Below are positions 10,581-24,613 of a DNA stretch of 64,000 bases, piece by piece. Numbering within the stretch: position 1 is the first letter of the stretch; every line of letters starts with the position of its first letter. A program made the translations under genes and the position numbers. The notes under the pieces are model-generated. The model was not told the DNA's origin. It saw nothing but the letters and a program-made list of their open reading frames with translations, and did no database searches. Origin of the DNA: Closterium sp. Naga37s-1. Its lineage: Eukaryota; Streptophyta; Zygnematophyceae; Desmidiales; Closteriaceae. The stretch is from positions 1,049,001 through 1,113,000 of the forward strand of contig CANJKZ010000117.1 of the NCBI GenBank assembly GCA_947471745.1, given 5' to 3'.

Positions 10581-13500
10581 ATGATCCAGGCAGGCATGAT
10601 TCAACCAGGCACGATTCAGGCAGGTATGATTCAGCAAGGCATGATTGATTCAGCTAGGCATGATTCAGGCAGGCATGTTTGATTCAGCTAGGCATGATTC
10701 AGGCAGGCATGATTTAGGCAGGCGTGATTGATTCAGCCAGGCATGTTTCAGCCAGGCACAATTCAGGCAGGCATGATTCAGCGAGGCATGATTGATTCAG
10801 CTAGGCATGATTCAGCCAGGCATGATTCAGGCAGGCATGATCTGAGCAGGCATGATTTAGCCAGGCATGATTCAGCCAAGCATGATTCAGGCAGGCATGA
10901 TTCAGCCAGGCACAATTCAGGCAGGCATGATTCAGCCAGGCATGATTGATTCAGCAAGGCATGATTCAGCCAGGCATGATTCAGTCAGGCATGATTCAGG
11001 CAGGCTTGATTCAGGCAGGCATGATTCAGGCAGGTTTGATTCAGGCAGGCATGATTGATTCAGCTAGGCATGAATCAGGCAGGCATGATTCAGGCAGGCA
11101 TGTTTCAGGCAGGCATAATTCAGGCACGCATGATTCAGCCAGGCATGATTCAGGCCGGCATGATTCAGGCAAGCATGATTCAGCCAAGCATGATTCAGCC
11201 AAGCATGAGTCAGGCACGCATGATTCATGCAGGAGTGATTCAGCCAGGCATGTTCCAGGCAGGCATGATTCAGCCAGGCATGAATCAGCCAGGCATGATT
11301 CAGTCAGGCATGATTCAGCCAGGCATGATTCAGCCAGGCATGATTCAGGCAGACATGATTCAGTAAGGCATGATTCAGCTAGGAATGATCCAGGCAGGCA
11401 TGATTCAACCAGGCACGATTCAGGCAGGTATGATTCAGCCAGGCATGATTGATTCAGCTAGGCATGATTCAGGCATGCATGATTCAGGCAGGCATGTTTG
11501 AATCAGCTAGGCATGATTCAGGCAGGCATGATTGATTCAGCTAGGCATGATTCAGGCATGCATGATTCAGGCAGGCATGTTTGATTCAGCTAGGCATGAT
11601 TCAGGCAGGCATGATTCAGGCAGGCGTGATTGATTCAGCCAGGCATGTTTCAGCCAGGCACAATTCAGGCAGGCATGATTCAGCGAGGCATGATTGATTC
11701 AGCTAGGCATGATTCAGCCAGGCATGATTCAGGCAGGCATGATCTGAGCAGGCATGATTTAGCCAGGCATGATTCAGCCAGGCATGATTCAGGCAGGCAT
11801 GATTCAGCTAGGCACAATTCAGGCAGGCATGATTCAGCCAAGCATGATTGATTCAGCAAGGCATGATTCAGCCAGGCATGATTCAGCCAGGCATAATTCA
11901 GGCACGCATGATTCAGCCAGGCATGATTCAGGCAGGCATGATCCAGGCAAGCATGATTCAGCCAAGCATAATTCAGCCAAGCATGACTCAGGCAGGCATG
12001 ATTCATGCAGGAGTGATTCAGCCAGGCATGTTCCAGGCAGGCATGATTCGGCCAGGCATGAATCAGCCAGGCATGATTCAGTCAGGCATGATTCAGCTAG
12101 GAATGATCCAGGCAGGCATGATTCAACCAGGCACGATTCAGGCAGGTATGATTCAGCCAGGCATGATTGATTCAGCTAGGCATGATTCAGCCAGGAATGA
12201 TTCAGGCAGGCATGATTCAGTCAGGCATGATTCAGCTAGGAATGATCCAGGCAGGCATGATTCAACCAGGCACGATTCAGGCAGGTATGATTCAGCCAGG
12301 CATGATTGATTCAGCTAGGCATGATTCAGGCATGCAAGATTCAGGCAGGCATGTTTGATTCAGCTAGGCATGATTCAGGCAGGTGTGATTGACTCAGCCA
12401 GGCATGTTTCAGCCAGGCACAATTCAGGCAGGCATGATTCAGCGAGGCATAATTGATTCAGCTAGGCATGATTCAGCCAGGCATGATTCAGGCAGGCATG
12501 ATCTGAGCAGGCATGATTTAGCCAGGCATGATTCAGCCAGGCATGATTCAGGCAGGCATGATTCAGCCAGGCATGATTCAGCCAGGCACAATTCAGGCAG
12601 GCATGATTCAGCCAGGCATGATTGATTCAGCAAGGCATGATTCAGCCAGGCATGATTCAGTCAGGCATGATTCAGGCAGGCTTGATTCAGGCAGGCATGA
12701 TTCAGGCAGGCTTGATTCAGGCAGGCATGATTGATTCAGGTAGGCATGAATCAGGCAGGCATGATTCAGGCAGGCATGATTCAGGCAGGCATAATTCAGG
12801 CACGCATGATTCAGCCAGGCATGATTCAGGCCGGCATGATTCAGGCAAGCATGATTCAGCCAAGCATGATTCAGCCAAGCATGACTCAGGCACGCATGAT
12901 TCATGCAGGAGTGATTCAGCCAGGCATGTTCCAGGCAGGCATGATTCAGCCAGGCATGAATCAGCCAGGCATGATTCAGTCAGGCATGATCCAGCCAGGC
13001 ATGATTCAGCCAGGCATGATTCAGGCAGACATGATTCAGTCAGGCATGATTCAGCTAGGAATGATCCAGGCAGGCATGATTCAACCAGGCACGATTCAGG
13101 CAGGTATGATTCAGCCAGGCATGATTGATTCAGCTAGGCATGATTCAGGCATGCATGATTCAGGCAGGCATGTTTGAATCACCTAGGCATGATTCAGGCA
13201 GGCATGATTGATTCAGCTAGGCATGATTCAGGCATGCATGATTCAGGCAGGCATGTTTGATTCAGCTAGGCATGATTCAGGCAGGCGTGATTCAGGCAGG
13301 CGTGATTGATTCAGCCAGGCATGTTTCAGCCAGGCACATTTCAGCCAGGCATGATTCAGCGAGGCATGATTGATTCAGCTAGGCATGATTCAGCCAGGCA
13401 TGATTCAGGCAGGCATGATCTGAGCAGGCATGATTTAGCCAGGCATGATTCAGCCAGGCATGATTCAGGCAGGCATGATTCAGCTAGGCACAATTCAGGC

Positions 13501-16500
13501 AGGCATGATTCAGCCAAGCATGATTGATTCAGCAAGGCATGATTCAGCCAGGCATGATTCAGGCAGGCATGATTCCGGCAGGCATGATTCAGGCAGGCAT
13601 GATTCAGGGAGGCATAATTCAGGCACGCATGATTCAGCCAGGCATGATTCAGGCAGGCATGATCCAGGCAAGCATGATTCAGCCAAGCATAATTCAGCCA
13701 AGCATGACTCAGGCAGGCGTGATTCATGCAGGAGTGATTCAGCCAGGCATGTTCCAGGCAGGCATGATTCGGCCACGCATGAATCAGCCAGGCATGATTC
13801 AGTCAGGCATGATTCAGCTAGGAATGATCCAGGCAGGCATGATTCAACCAGGCACGATTCAGGCAGGTATGATTCAGCCAGGCATGATTGATTCAGCTAG
13901 GCATGATTCAGGCATGCAAGATTCAGGCAGGCATGTTTGATTCAGCTAGGCATGATTCAGGCAGGCATGATTCAGGCAGGCGTGATTGATTCAGCCAGGC
14001 ATGTTTCAGCCAGGCACAATTCAGGCAGGCATGATTCAGCGAGGCATGATTGATTCAGCTAGGCATGATTCAGCCAGGCATGATTCAGGCAGGCATGATC
14101 TGAGCAGGCATGATTTAGCCAGGCATGATTCAGGCAGGCATGATTCAGCCAGGCACAATTCAGGCAGGCATGATTCAGGCAGGCATGATTGGTTCAGTAA
14201 GGCATGATTCAGCCGGGCATGATTCAGCCAGGCATGATTCAGGCAGGCTTGATTCAGGCAGGCTTGATTCAGGCAGGCATGATTGATCCAGCTAGTCATG
14301 GATCAGGCAGGCATGATTCAGGCAGGCATGATTCAGGCAGGCATAATTCAGGCACGCATGATTCAGCCAGGCATGATTCAGGCAGGCATGATTCAGGCAA
14401 GCATGATTCAGCCAAGCATGATTCAACCAAGCATGACTCAGGCAGGCATGATTCATGAAGGAGTGATTTAGCCAGGCATGTTCCAGGCAGGCATGATTCA
14501 GCCAGGCATGAATCAGCAAGGCATGATTCAGTCAGGCATGATTCAGGCAGGCATGATTCAGCCAGGCATGATTCAGGCAGGCATGATTCAGTCAGGCATG
14601 ATTCAGCTAGGAATGATCCAGGCAGGCATGATTCAACCAGGCACGATTCAGGCAGGTATGATTCAGCCAGGCATGATTGATTCAGCTAGGCATGATTCAG
14701 GCATGCAAGATTCAGGCAGGCATGTTTGATTCAGCTAGGCATGATTCAGGCAGGCATGATTCAGGCAGGTGTGATTGATTCAGCCAGGCATGTTTCAGCC
14801 AGGCACAATTCAGGCAGGCATGATTCAGCGAGGCATGATTGATTCAGCTAGGCATGATTCAGCCAGGCATGATTCAGGCAGGCATGATTCCGGCAGGCAT
14901 GATTCAGGCAGGCATGATTCAGGGAGGCATAATTCAGGCACGCATGATTCAGCCAGGCATGATTCAGGCAGGCATGATCCAGGCAAGCATGATTCAGCCA
15001 AGCATAATTCAGCCAAGCATGACTCAGGCAGGCGTGATTCATGCAGGAGTGATTCAGCCAGGCATGTTCCAGGCAGGCATGATTCGGCCACGCATGAATC
15101 AGCCAGGCATGATTCAGTCAGGCATGATTCAGCTAGGAATGATCCAGGCAGGCATGATTCAACCAGGCACGATTCAGGCAGGTATGATTCAGCCAGGCAT
15201 GATTGATTCAGCTAGGCATGATTCAGGCATGCAAGATTCAGGCAGGCATGTTTGATTCAGCTAGGCATGATTCAGGCAGGCATGATTCAGGCAGGCGTGA
15301 TTGATTCAGCCAGGCATGTTTCAGCCAGGCACAATTCAGGCAGGCATGATTCAGCGAGGCATGATTGATTCAGCTAGGCATGATTCAGCCAGGCATGATT
15401 CAGGCAGGCATGATCTGAGCAGGCATGATTTAGCCAGGCATGATTCAGGCAGGCATGATTCAGCCAGGCACAATTCAGGCAGGCATGATTCAGGCAGGCA
15501 TGATTGGTTCAGTAAGGCATGATTCAGCCGGGCATGATTCAGCCAGGCATGATTCAGGCAGGCTTGATTCAGGCAGGCTTGATTCAGGCAGGCATGATTG
15601 ATCCAGCTAGTCATGGATCAGGCAGGCATGATTCAGGCAGGCATGATTCAGGCAGGCATAATTCAGGCACGCATGATTCAGCCAGGCATGATTCAGGCAG
15701 GCATGATTCAGGCAAGCATGATTCAGCCAAGCATGATTCAACCAAGCATGACTCAGGCAGGCATGATTCATGAAGGAGTGATTTAGCCAGGCATGTTCCA
15801 GGCAGGCATGATTCGGCCACGCATGAATCAGCCAGGCATGATTCAGTCAGGCATGATTCAGCTAGGAATGATCCAGGCAGGCATGATTCAACCAGGCACG
15901 ATTCAGGCAGGTATGATTCAGCCAGGCATGATTGATTCAGCTAGGCATGATTCAGGCATGCAAGATTCAGGCAGGCATGTTTGATTCAGCTAGGCATGAT
16001 TCAGGCAGGCATGATTCAGGCAGGCGTGATTGATTCAGCCAGGCATGTTTCAGCCAGGCACAATTCAGGCAGGCATGATTCAGCGAGGCATGATTGATTC
16101 AGCTAGGCATGATTCAGCCAGGCATGATTCAGGCAGGCATGATCTGAGCAGGCATGATTTAGCCAGGCATGATTCAGGCAGGCATGATTCAGCCAGGCAC
16201 AATTCAGGCAGGCATGATTCAGGCAGGCATGATTGGTTCAGTAAGGCATGATTCAGCCGGGCATGATTCAGCCAGGCATGATTCAGGCAGGCTTGATTCA
16301 GGCAGGCTTGATTCAGGCAGGCATGATTGATCCAGCTAGTCATGGATCAGGCAGGCATGATTCAGGCAGGCATGATTCAGGCAGGCATAATTCAGGCACG
16401 CATGATTCAGCCAGGCATGATTCAGGCAGGCATGATTCAGGCAAGCATGATTCAGCCAAGCATGATTCAACCAAGCATGACTCAGGCAGGCATGATTCAT

Positions 16501-19500
16501 GAAGGAGTGATTTAGCCAGGCATGTTCCAGGCAGGCATGATTCAGCCAGGCATGAATCAGCAAGGCATGATTCAGTCAGGCATGATTCAGCCAGGCATGA
16601 TTCAGCCAGGCATGATTCAGGCAGGCATGATTCAGTCAGGCATGATTCAGCTAGGAATGATCCAGGCAGGCATGATTCAACCAGGCACGATTCAGGCAGG
16701 TATGATTCAGCCAGGCATGATTGATTCAGCTAGGCATGATTCAGGCATGCAAGATTCAGGCAGGCATGTTTGATTCAGCTAGGCATGATTCAGGCAGGCA
16801 TGATTCAGGCAGGTGTGATTGATTCAGCCAGGCATGTTTCAGCCAGGCACAATTCAGGCAGGCATGATTCAGCGAGGCATGATTGATTCAGCTAGGCATG
16901 ATTCAGCCAGGCATGATTCAGGCAGGCATGATCTGAGCAGGCATGATTTAGCCAGGAATGATTCAGCCAGGCATGATTCAGGCATGCATGATTCAGCCAG
17001 GCACAATTCAGGCAGGCATGATTCAGCCAGGCATGATTGATTCAGCAAGGCATGATTCAGCCAGGCATGATTCAGCCAGGCATGATTCAGGCAGGCTTGA
17101 TTCAGGCAGGCATGATTCAGGCAGGCATGATTCAGGCAGGCGTGATTGATTCAGCCAGGCATGTTTCAGCCAGGCACAATTCAGGCAGGCATGATTCAGC
17201 GAGGCATGATTGATTCAGCTAGGCATGATTCAGCCAGGCATGATTCAGGCAGGCATGATCTGAGCAGGCATGATTTAGCCAGGCATGATTCAGGCAGGCA
17301 TGATTCAGCCAGGCACAATTCAGGCAGGCATGATTCAGGCAGGCATGATTGGTTCAGTAAGGCATGATTCAGCCGGGCATGATTCAGCCAGGCATGATTC
17401 AGGCAGGCTTGATTCAGGCAGGCTTGATTCAGGCAGGCATGATTGATCCAGCTAGTCATGGATCAGGCAGGCATGATTCAGGCAGGCATGATTCAGGCAG
17501 GCATAATTCAGGCACGCATGATTCAGCCAGGCATGATTCAGGCAGGCATGATTCAGGCAAGCATGATTCAGCCAAGCATGATTCAACCAAGCATGACTCA
17601 GGCAGGCATGATTCATGAAGGAGTGATTTAGCCAGGCATGTTCCAGGCAGGCATGATTCAGCCAGGCATGAATCAGCAAGGCATGATTCAGTCAGGCATG
17701 ATTCAGCCAGGCATGATTCAGCCAGGCATGATTCAGGCAGGCATGATTCAGTCAGGCATGATTCAGCTAGGAATGATCCAGGCAGGCATGATTCAACCAG
17801 GCACGATTCAGGCAGGTATGATTCAGCCAGGCATGATTGATTCAGCTAGGCATGATTCAGGCATGCAAGATTCAGGCAGGCATGTTTGATTCAGCTAGGC
17901 ATGATTCAGGCAGGCATGATTCAGGCAGGTGTGATTGATTCAGCCAGGCATGTTTCAGCCAGGCACAATTCAGGCAGGCATGATTCAGCGAGGCATGATT
18001 GATTCAGCTAGGCATGATTCAGCCAGGCATGATTCAGGCAGGCATGATCTGAGCAGGCATGATTTAGCCAGGAATGATTCAGCCAGGCATGATTCAGGCA
18101 TGCATGATTCAGCCAGGCACAATTCAGGCAGGCATGATTCAGCCAGGCATGATTGATTCAGCAAGGCATGATTCAGCCAGGCATGATTCAGCCAGGCATG
18201 ATTCAGGCAGGCTTGATTCAGGCAGGCATGATTCAGGCAGGCTTGATTCAGGCAGGCATGATTGATTCAGCTAGGCATGAATCAGCCAGGCATGATTCAG
18301 GCAGGCATGATTCAGGCAGGCATAATTCAGGCACGCATGATTCAGCCAGGCATGATTCAGGTAGCCATGATTCAGGCAAGCATGATTCAGCCAAGCATGA
18401 TTCAGCCAAGCATGACTCAGGCAGGCATGATTCATGCAGGAGTGATTCATCCAGGCATGTTCCAGGCAGGCATGATTCAGCCAGGCATGAATCAGCCAGG
18501 CATGATACAGTCAGGCATGATTCAGCCAGGCATGATTCAGGCAGGCATGATACAGGCAGGCATGATTCAGGCAGGCATGATTCAGCTAGGAATGATCCAG
18601 GCAGGCATGATTCAACCAGGCACGATTCAGGCAGGTATGATTCAGCCAGGCATGATTGATTCAGCTAGGCATGATTCGGGCATGCATGATTCAGGCATGC
18701 ATGATTCAGGCAGGCATGTTTGATTCAGCTAGGCATGATTCAGGCAGGCATGATTGATTCAGCTAGGCATGATTCAGGCATGCATGATTCAGGCAGGCAT
18801 GTTTGATTCAGCTAGGCATGATTCAGGCAAGCATGATTCAGGCAGGCGTGATTGATTCAGCCAGGCATGTTTCAGCCAGGCACAATTCAGGCAGGCATGA
18901 TTCAGCGAGGCATGATTGATTCAGCTAGGCATGATTCAGCCAGGCATGATTCAGGCAGGCATGATCTGAGCAGGCATGATTTAGCCAGGCATGATTCAGC
19001 CAGGCATGATTCAGGCAGGCATGATTCAGCTAGGCACAATTCAGGCAGGCATGATTCAGCCAAGCATGATTGATTCAGCAAGGCATGATTCAGCCAGGCA
19101 TGATTCAGGCAGGCATGATTCAGCTAGGCACAATTCAGGCAGGCATGATTCAGCCAAGCATGATTGATTCAGCAAGGCATGATTCAGCCAGGCATGATTC
19201 AGCCAGGCATGATTCAGGCAGGCATGATTCAGGCAGGCATGATTCAGGCAGGCATAATTCAGGCACGCATGATTCAGCCAGGCATGATTCAGGCAGGCAT
19301 GATCCAGGCAAGCATGATTCAGCCAAGCATAATTCAGCCAAGCATGACTCAGGCAGGCATGATTCATGCAGGAGTGATTCAGCCAGGCATGTTCCAGGCA
19401 GGCATGATTCGGCCAGGCATGAATCAGCCAGGCATGATTCAGCTAGGAATGATCCAGGCAGGCATGATTCAACCAGGCACGATTCAGGCAGGTATGATTC

Positions 19501-21915
19501 AGCCAGGCATGATTGATTCAGCTAGGCATGATTCAGGCATGCATGATTCAGGCAGGCATGTTTGATTCAGCTAGGCATGATTCAGGCAGGCATGATTCAG
19601 GCAGGCGTGATTGATTCAGCCAGGCATGTTTCAGCCAGGCACAATTCAGGCAGGCATGATTCAGCGAGGCATGATTGATTCAGCTAGGCATGATTCAGCC
19701 AGGCATGATTCAGGCAGGCATGATCTGAGCAGGCATGATTTAGCCAGGCATGATTCAGGCAGGCATGATTCAGCCAGGCACAATTCAGGCAGGCATGATT
19801 CAGGCAGGCATGATTGATTCAGTAAGGCATGATTCAGCCGGGCATGATTCAGCCAGGCATGATTCAGGCAGGCTTGATTCAGGCAGGCTTGATTCAGGCA
19901 GGCATGATTGATCCAGCTAGGCATGGATCAGGCAGACATGATTCAGGCAGGCATGATTCAGGCAGGCATTATTCAGGCACGCATGATTCAGCCAGGCATG
20001 ATTCAGGCAGGCATGATTCAGGCAAGCATGATTCAGCCAAGCATGATTCAACCAAGCATGACTCAGGCAGGCATGATTCAGGCAGGCATGATTCAGCCAG
20101 GCATGAATCAGCAAGGCATGATTCAGTCAGGCATGATTCAGCCAGGCATGATTCAGCCAGGCATGATTCAGGCAGGCATGATTCAGTCAGGCATGATTCA
20201 GCTAGGAATGATCCAGGCAGGCATGATTCAACCAGGCACGATTCAGGCAGGTATGATTCAGCCAGGCATGATTGATTCAGCTAGGCATGATTCAGGCATG
20301 CAAGATTCAGGCAGGCATGTTTGATTCAGCTAGGCATGATTCAGGCAGGTTTGATTCAGGCAGGTGTGATTGATTCAGCCAGGCATGTTTCAGCCAGGCA
20401 CAATTCAGGCAGGCATGATTCAGCGAGGCATGATTGATTCAGCTAGGCATGATTCAGCCAGGCATGATTCAGGCAGGCATGATCTGAGCAGGCATGATTT
20501 AGCCAGGCATGATTCAGCCAGGCATGATTCAGGCAGGCATGATTCAGCCAGGCACAATTCAGGCAGGCATGATTCAGCGAGGCATGATTGATTCAGCAAG
20601 GCATGATTCAGCCAGGCATGATTCAGCCAGGCATGATTCAGGCAGGCTTGATTCAGGCAGGCATGATTCAGGCAGGCTTGATTCAGGCAGGCATGATTGA
20701 TTCAGCTAGGCATGAATCAGCCAGGCATGATTCAGGCAGGCATGATTCAGGCAGGCATAATTCAGGCACGCATGATTCAGGCAGGCATGATTCAGGCAGG
20801 CATGATTCAGGCAGGCATGATTCAGGCAGGCATGATTCAGGCAAGCATGATTCAGCCAAGCATGATTCAGCCAAGCATGACTCAGGCAGGCATGATTCAT
20901 GCAGGAGTGATTCAGCCAGGCATGTTCCAGGCAGGCATGATTCAGCCAGGCATGAATCAGCCAGGCATGATTCAGTCAGGCATGATTCAGCCAGGCATGA
21001 TTCAGGCAGGCATGATTCAGGCAGGCATGATTCAGGCAGGCATGATTCAGGCAGGCATGATTCAGGCAGGCATGATTCAGGCATGCATGATTCAGCTAGG
21101 CATGATTCAGGCAGGTTTGATTCAGGCAGGTGTGATTGATTCAGCCAGGCATGTTTCAGCCAGGCACAATTCAGGCAGGCATGATTCAGCGAGGCATGAT
21201 TGATTCAGCTAGGCATGATTCAGCCAGGCATGATTCAGGCAGGCATGATCTGAGCAGGCATGATTTAGCCAGGCATGATTCAGCCAGGCATGATTCAGGC
21301 AGGCATGATTCAGCCAGGCACAATTCAGGCAGGCATGATTCAGCGAGGCATGATTGATTCAGCAAGGCATGATTCAGCCAGGCATGATTCAGCCAGGCAT
21401 GATTCAGGCAGGCTTGATTCAGGCAGGCATGATTCAGGCAGGCTTGATTCAGGCAGGCATGATTGATTCAGCTAGGCATGAATCAGCCAGGCATGATTCA
21501 GGCAGGCATGATTCAGGCAGGCATAATTCAGGCACGCATGATTCAGGCAGGCATGATTCAGGCAGGCATGATTCAGGCAAGCATGATTCAGCCAAGCATG
21601 ATTCAGCCAAGCATGACTCAGGCAGGCATGATTCATGCAGGAGTGATTCAGCCAGGCATGTTCCAGGCAGGCATGATTCAGCCAGGCATGAATCAGCCAG
21701 GCATGATTCAGTCAGGCATGATTCAGCCAGGCATGATTCAGGCAGGCATGATTCAGGCAGGCATGATTCAGGCAGGCATGATTCAGCCAGGCATGATTCA
21801 GGCAGGCATGATTCAGGCATGCATGATTCAGGCAGGCATGATTCAGCCTGGCATGGAACAGCCAATCATTGTATATCAAGGCATGATTCAGCCAGGCATG
21901 ATTTAGCCTGGCATG
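10581..21915. repeat. 11.3-kb satellite of 15-bp units in higher-order repeats
   Basis: The basic unit is CATGATTCAGGCAGG, alternating with CATGATTCAGCCAGG. Some units are lengthened by four bases (CATGATTGATTCAGC). Variants GTTTCAG, CACAATTCAGG, ATCTGAGCAGG and ATTTAGCC recur in a fixed order. Using the block GCATGTTTCAGCCAGGCAC as a marker there are about 15 higher-order copies, starting near 10728, 11630, 12389, 13306, 13986, 14775, 15301, 16030, 16819, 17146, 17935, 18852, 19611, 20370 and 21136. Spacings are mostly 680-920 bp, with 759 and 789 each seen three times and 917 twice. Units of 15 keep frames open (MIQAG or HDSGR plus, CLNHA or CLPES minus), but each four-base insertion changes frame, so no open frame exceeds about 190 codons. 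I see no sign of coding. Confidence 0.97.
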
Positions 21916-22785
21916 GCATGACTCAGCCCTGAATGTACACATGTCCGTGCATCACTATACCCACTGCCCCCTTGCCTCACTAATTCTCCATCCGCTCCAA
22001 CAAACACCCCCCCCCCCCCCCTCCCCCCCCCCCCCTCCCCCCCCCCCCTCCTCACCCCCCCCATCTCGTGACCAGCAGTATTCAAAGGCTGCAGCAGGCT
22101 CGATTGAGTACCCAACCGCTTGGGCATGCTCATCAGGCTGAAGCACTTGAAATGATTGGCTGGGAGAAGCCCACAGATGTCCTATGTCATTTGCCCGGCT
22201 CGCTTGGTCACCTCTCTGTCACATACGTCTCCATGCTGCTAAAACTGTGGAGGAAGGGATTGGCTTTTAAACTTCAGTATTAAAAAGCTGAAGTTGTTTT
22301 GTACATGTGGCAATCCGCTGTAACTGCATGGACTTTTTCTTTGTCTGCTTTGTATTCCTGAATGCACTGATGTGAACAAGAAAAGAGTGCTGTATCGTAT
22401 CGTTGATTGTACAGTACATCCTTCTGCTGCTTTTGCTGCTGCTGCTGCTGCTGCTGCTGTTTTTTCTGTAGTGCAGCAGTGGTATCTGTCTGCTTTGTAT
22501 TCCTGAATGCACTGATGTGAACAAGAAAAGAGTGCGGTATCATACCGGTAATTGTACAGTACATCCTTCGAATCCCTATCCACTTGACAATACATATTTC
22601 AAATCCCTATCCACTTGGCAATACATCCTTCGAATCCCTATCCACCGTTGTTACTGATTGTTCCTAATACCGTATTCTCAGTATGTCAGAGCATGGAAGC
22701 ATAAAAAATATACATACTGTATGTGGTGAGTGTGGAACGGAAGTGCCACACAAGACAACACTAACACTGATGCATGGTAGAGAGT
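21916..22785. other. Intergenic DNA with simple repeats and short duplications
   Basis: Contents are poly-C runs at about 22008-22060; a short inverted repeat AACTTCAG/CTGAAGTT at about 22269-22294; a block of about 80 bp present twice (about 22345-22430 and 22488-22570) flanking a CTG run (about 22437-22461); and nearly three copies of a 31-bp unit containing AATCCCTATCCACTTG (about 22570-22645). No gene is recognised. The right end is the 3' flank of F-box-like/LRR gene 2. Confidence 0.6.
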
Positions 22786-24440
22786 TTACCTATTCGGGCC
22801 CCTCAACCTTAGGTTCCCAAAAGATTCCACAATATACTCTGGCGTATCTTTAAGCATCTTGCAACGAGTTACCTCAAACCGCTTCAGCCTGGTAAGACTG
22901 TCCAGCCTCCTAGGTAGTGCACGAAGGCTGTCACATTGGTCAATCCTCAGACATTCAAGATTCACGAGCGCCGAGACAGACTCTGGGAGCTTCTTGATTC
23001 CCGGGCAGCGCTGGATGTTCAACTCTCGCAGGTTTGTCAGCTCTCCCAGGTCCTCTGGCAGCTCAGCTCTCTTGCACATGCCGAGTTCCAGCCTTGTGAG
23101 TGAAACCAATCGGGCGAGAGAAGACGGAAGCAGCTGCTCTTGTCCCATGAGGGAAAGCGAGTGTAGGTTGGTCAGCCCCCCGATGTCCTCTGGAATTGCC
23201 AGCCGCGGCGAATCCACGATGCATAGAGCTTTGAGCGATGTGAGAGCAGCAAAGCCTGGTGGCAGTTCTTGCAGCTCGCTGCAGCTGACCACAATCAGCA
23301 CCTGCAGGGACTTGAGCCGGCACAAGGAGGCAGGGAGGTGGTCAAGCGCCAGGCGGTCCAGCACCAACGTCTTCAGGACGGGCAGATCTCCGAAATTTTC
23401 AGGTAACTCGAGCAGATTGAGATTGGAGATTCTCAGACGCAGCAAGCAGGTGAGAGAAGTGAAGTGCTCGGGAAGCCGAGAGAAGGAGCAATCTTCGACT
23501 CTCAGCTCCTGGAGACACAGCAGCAGCTCCCCAATTTCATCCCCGATTTCGCTGCACAGGGAGATCCGCAGGCGCTTAAGGCGGGAGGAGACAGATCCTG
23601 ACGGAAACAAGAAGTGAAGATCCGGACATGGTATATCCAAAGACTCAAGAGATGATAACTGCGCGAAGGAGAAGGCATCACGAGGCTGGACTCTGGAATT
23701 CCCACCAACTTTATGGGTAAACGAAAGGCTGGTGAGGTTTGGAAAGTGAGCAAGACTCAAAAGCTTTTGAGATTCCGAGGATAAGTGATGGGTGAAACGA
23801 GGTACAAGAGCTGAAGCGCTGGTTAGAGAAAGCGACCGCAGCTGCACCAACTGAAAGAAAGAAGGCGGCAGGTAAAACCAGCTTGGCAGGAAGTCCAGCG
23901 TCAGATGCTGCAGCTGAGTGCAGCGACGGAAGAAAATATCCAATCCAGCTCTGGTCAGCAGCTGGTCCCCGAACTCGTCACAGTGCTGGCTAAGCACGAT
24001 TTCCTTTCCAATGTAGAGGTACTGCAGGTTCGGGCATGAAGTCGCAAGGCGAATGAAAAAAAGCGTCGTCTAGGAAATCGACGCTGGTGTTGCACAAATG
24101 AAGGTGAGTGAGGTTCGGGAAGCACGCGCTAGCAGCAATGAGAGAGTCGCACGAAACAACGCGATTCTCCTTAACGAGGAGCGTGGCGACGTGACGCTTT
24201 GCGAGGTGACGCCAGCGACGGCAAACGGCTGCGACGAGGAGGTTGAAAGAGGCGTCTGCCACAGCAGGAGGCGTAGGAGGAGTCGGAAACCGAGTGTCGC
24301 TGGTAACGTGGCTCGTCCGCACCGGCGGAGACGAAAATCGGAGGGGGACCGTACCCATCGTCTTCGAGAGTTTTAGGGGACGCCCATAAGATCGCAACGA
24401 GGAGTTTATCAGGTAGGTCGTTGATGTGCGTGCGCGCCAT
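22786..24440 (-). pseudogene. F-box-like/LRR protein gene 2, two frameshifts
   Basis: The ATG at 24440 starts MARTHINDLPDKLLVAILW, the same F-box-like start as the two paralogues. The frame is lost near 24290, where the paralogue alignment implies one extra C in the plus-strand text. It continues in the next frame through FNLLVAAVCRRWRHLAKRH and the DDAFF motif. It is lost again at a run of seven A (24056-24062, seven T on the coding strand). Removing one base there would rejoin DDAFF to IRLATSCPNLQYL, as in the paralogues. The remaining 400 codons (23997-22786) are LRRs of the LP-rich type, ending LRLRGPNR. It is shorter at the C-terminus than genes 1 and 3. Both breaks behave as single-base insertions, one in a homopolymer, so sequence error is a real alternative to pseudogenisation. 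Confidence 0.8.
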
Positions 24441-24613
24441 ATCGCAAGTACAAAGCAACAGGGGAGGAAAAGGTAAAGAACATGTGAAACGATTCTGTTC
24501 TGAAGTTGTGCACTGAACATTCTCCTCTTGATATAGCTGCTAACAAGGCTCGACGTGTCGACGTCGGGAGGGTTGCGTAGAGTGTTATGGAATCTCTTAT
24601 ACCGTCTCTCGCG

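Noticed and set aside
10728-21932. Dozens of open frames of 60-190 codons (MIQPG, HDSGR, CLPES peptides) across the satellite
   Set aside because: They follow from a 15-bp unit without stops. Frames change at every four-base insertion, and both strands are equally open, so there is no coding signal.
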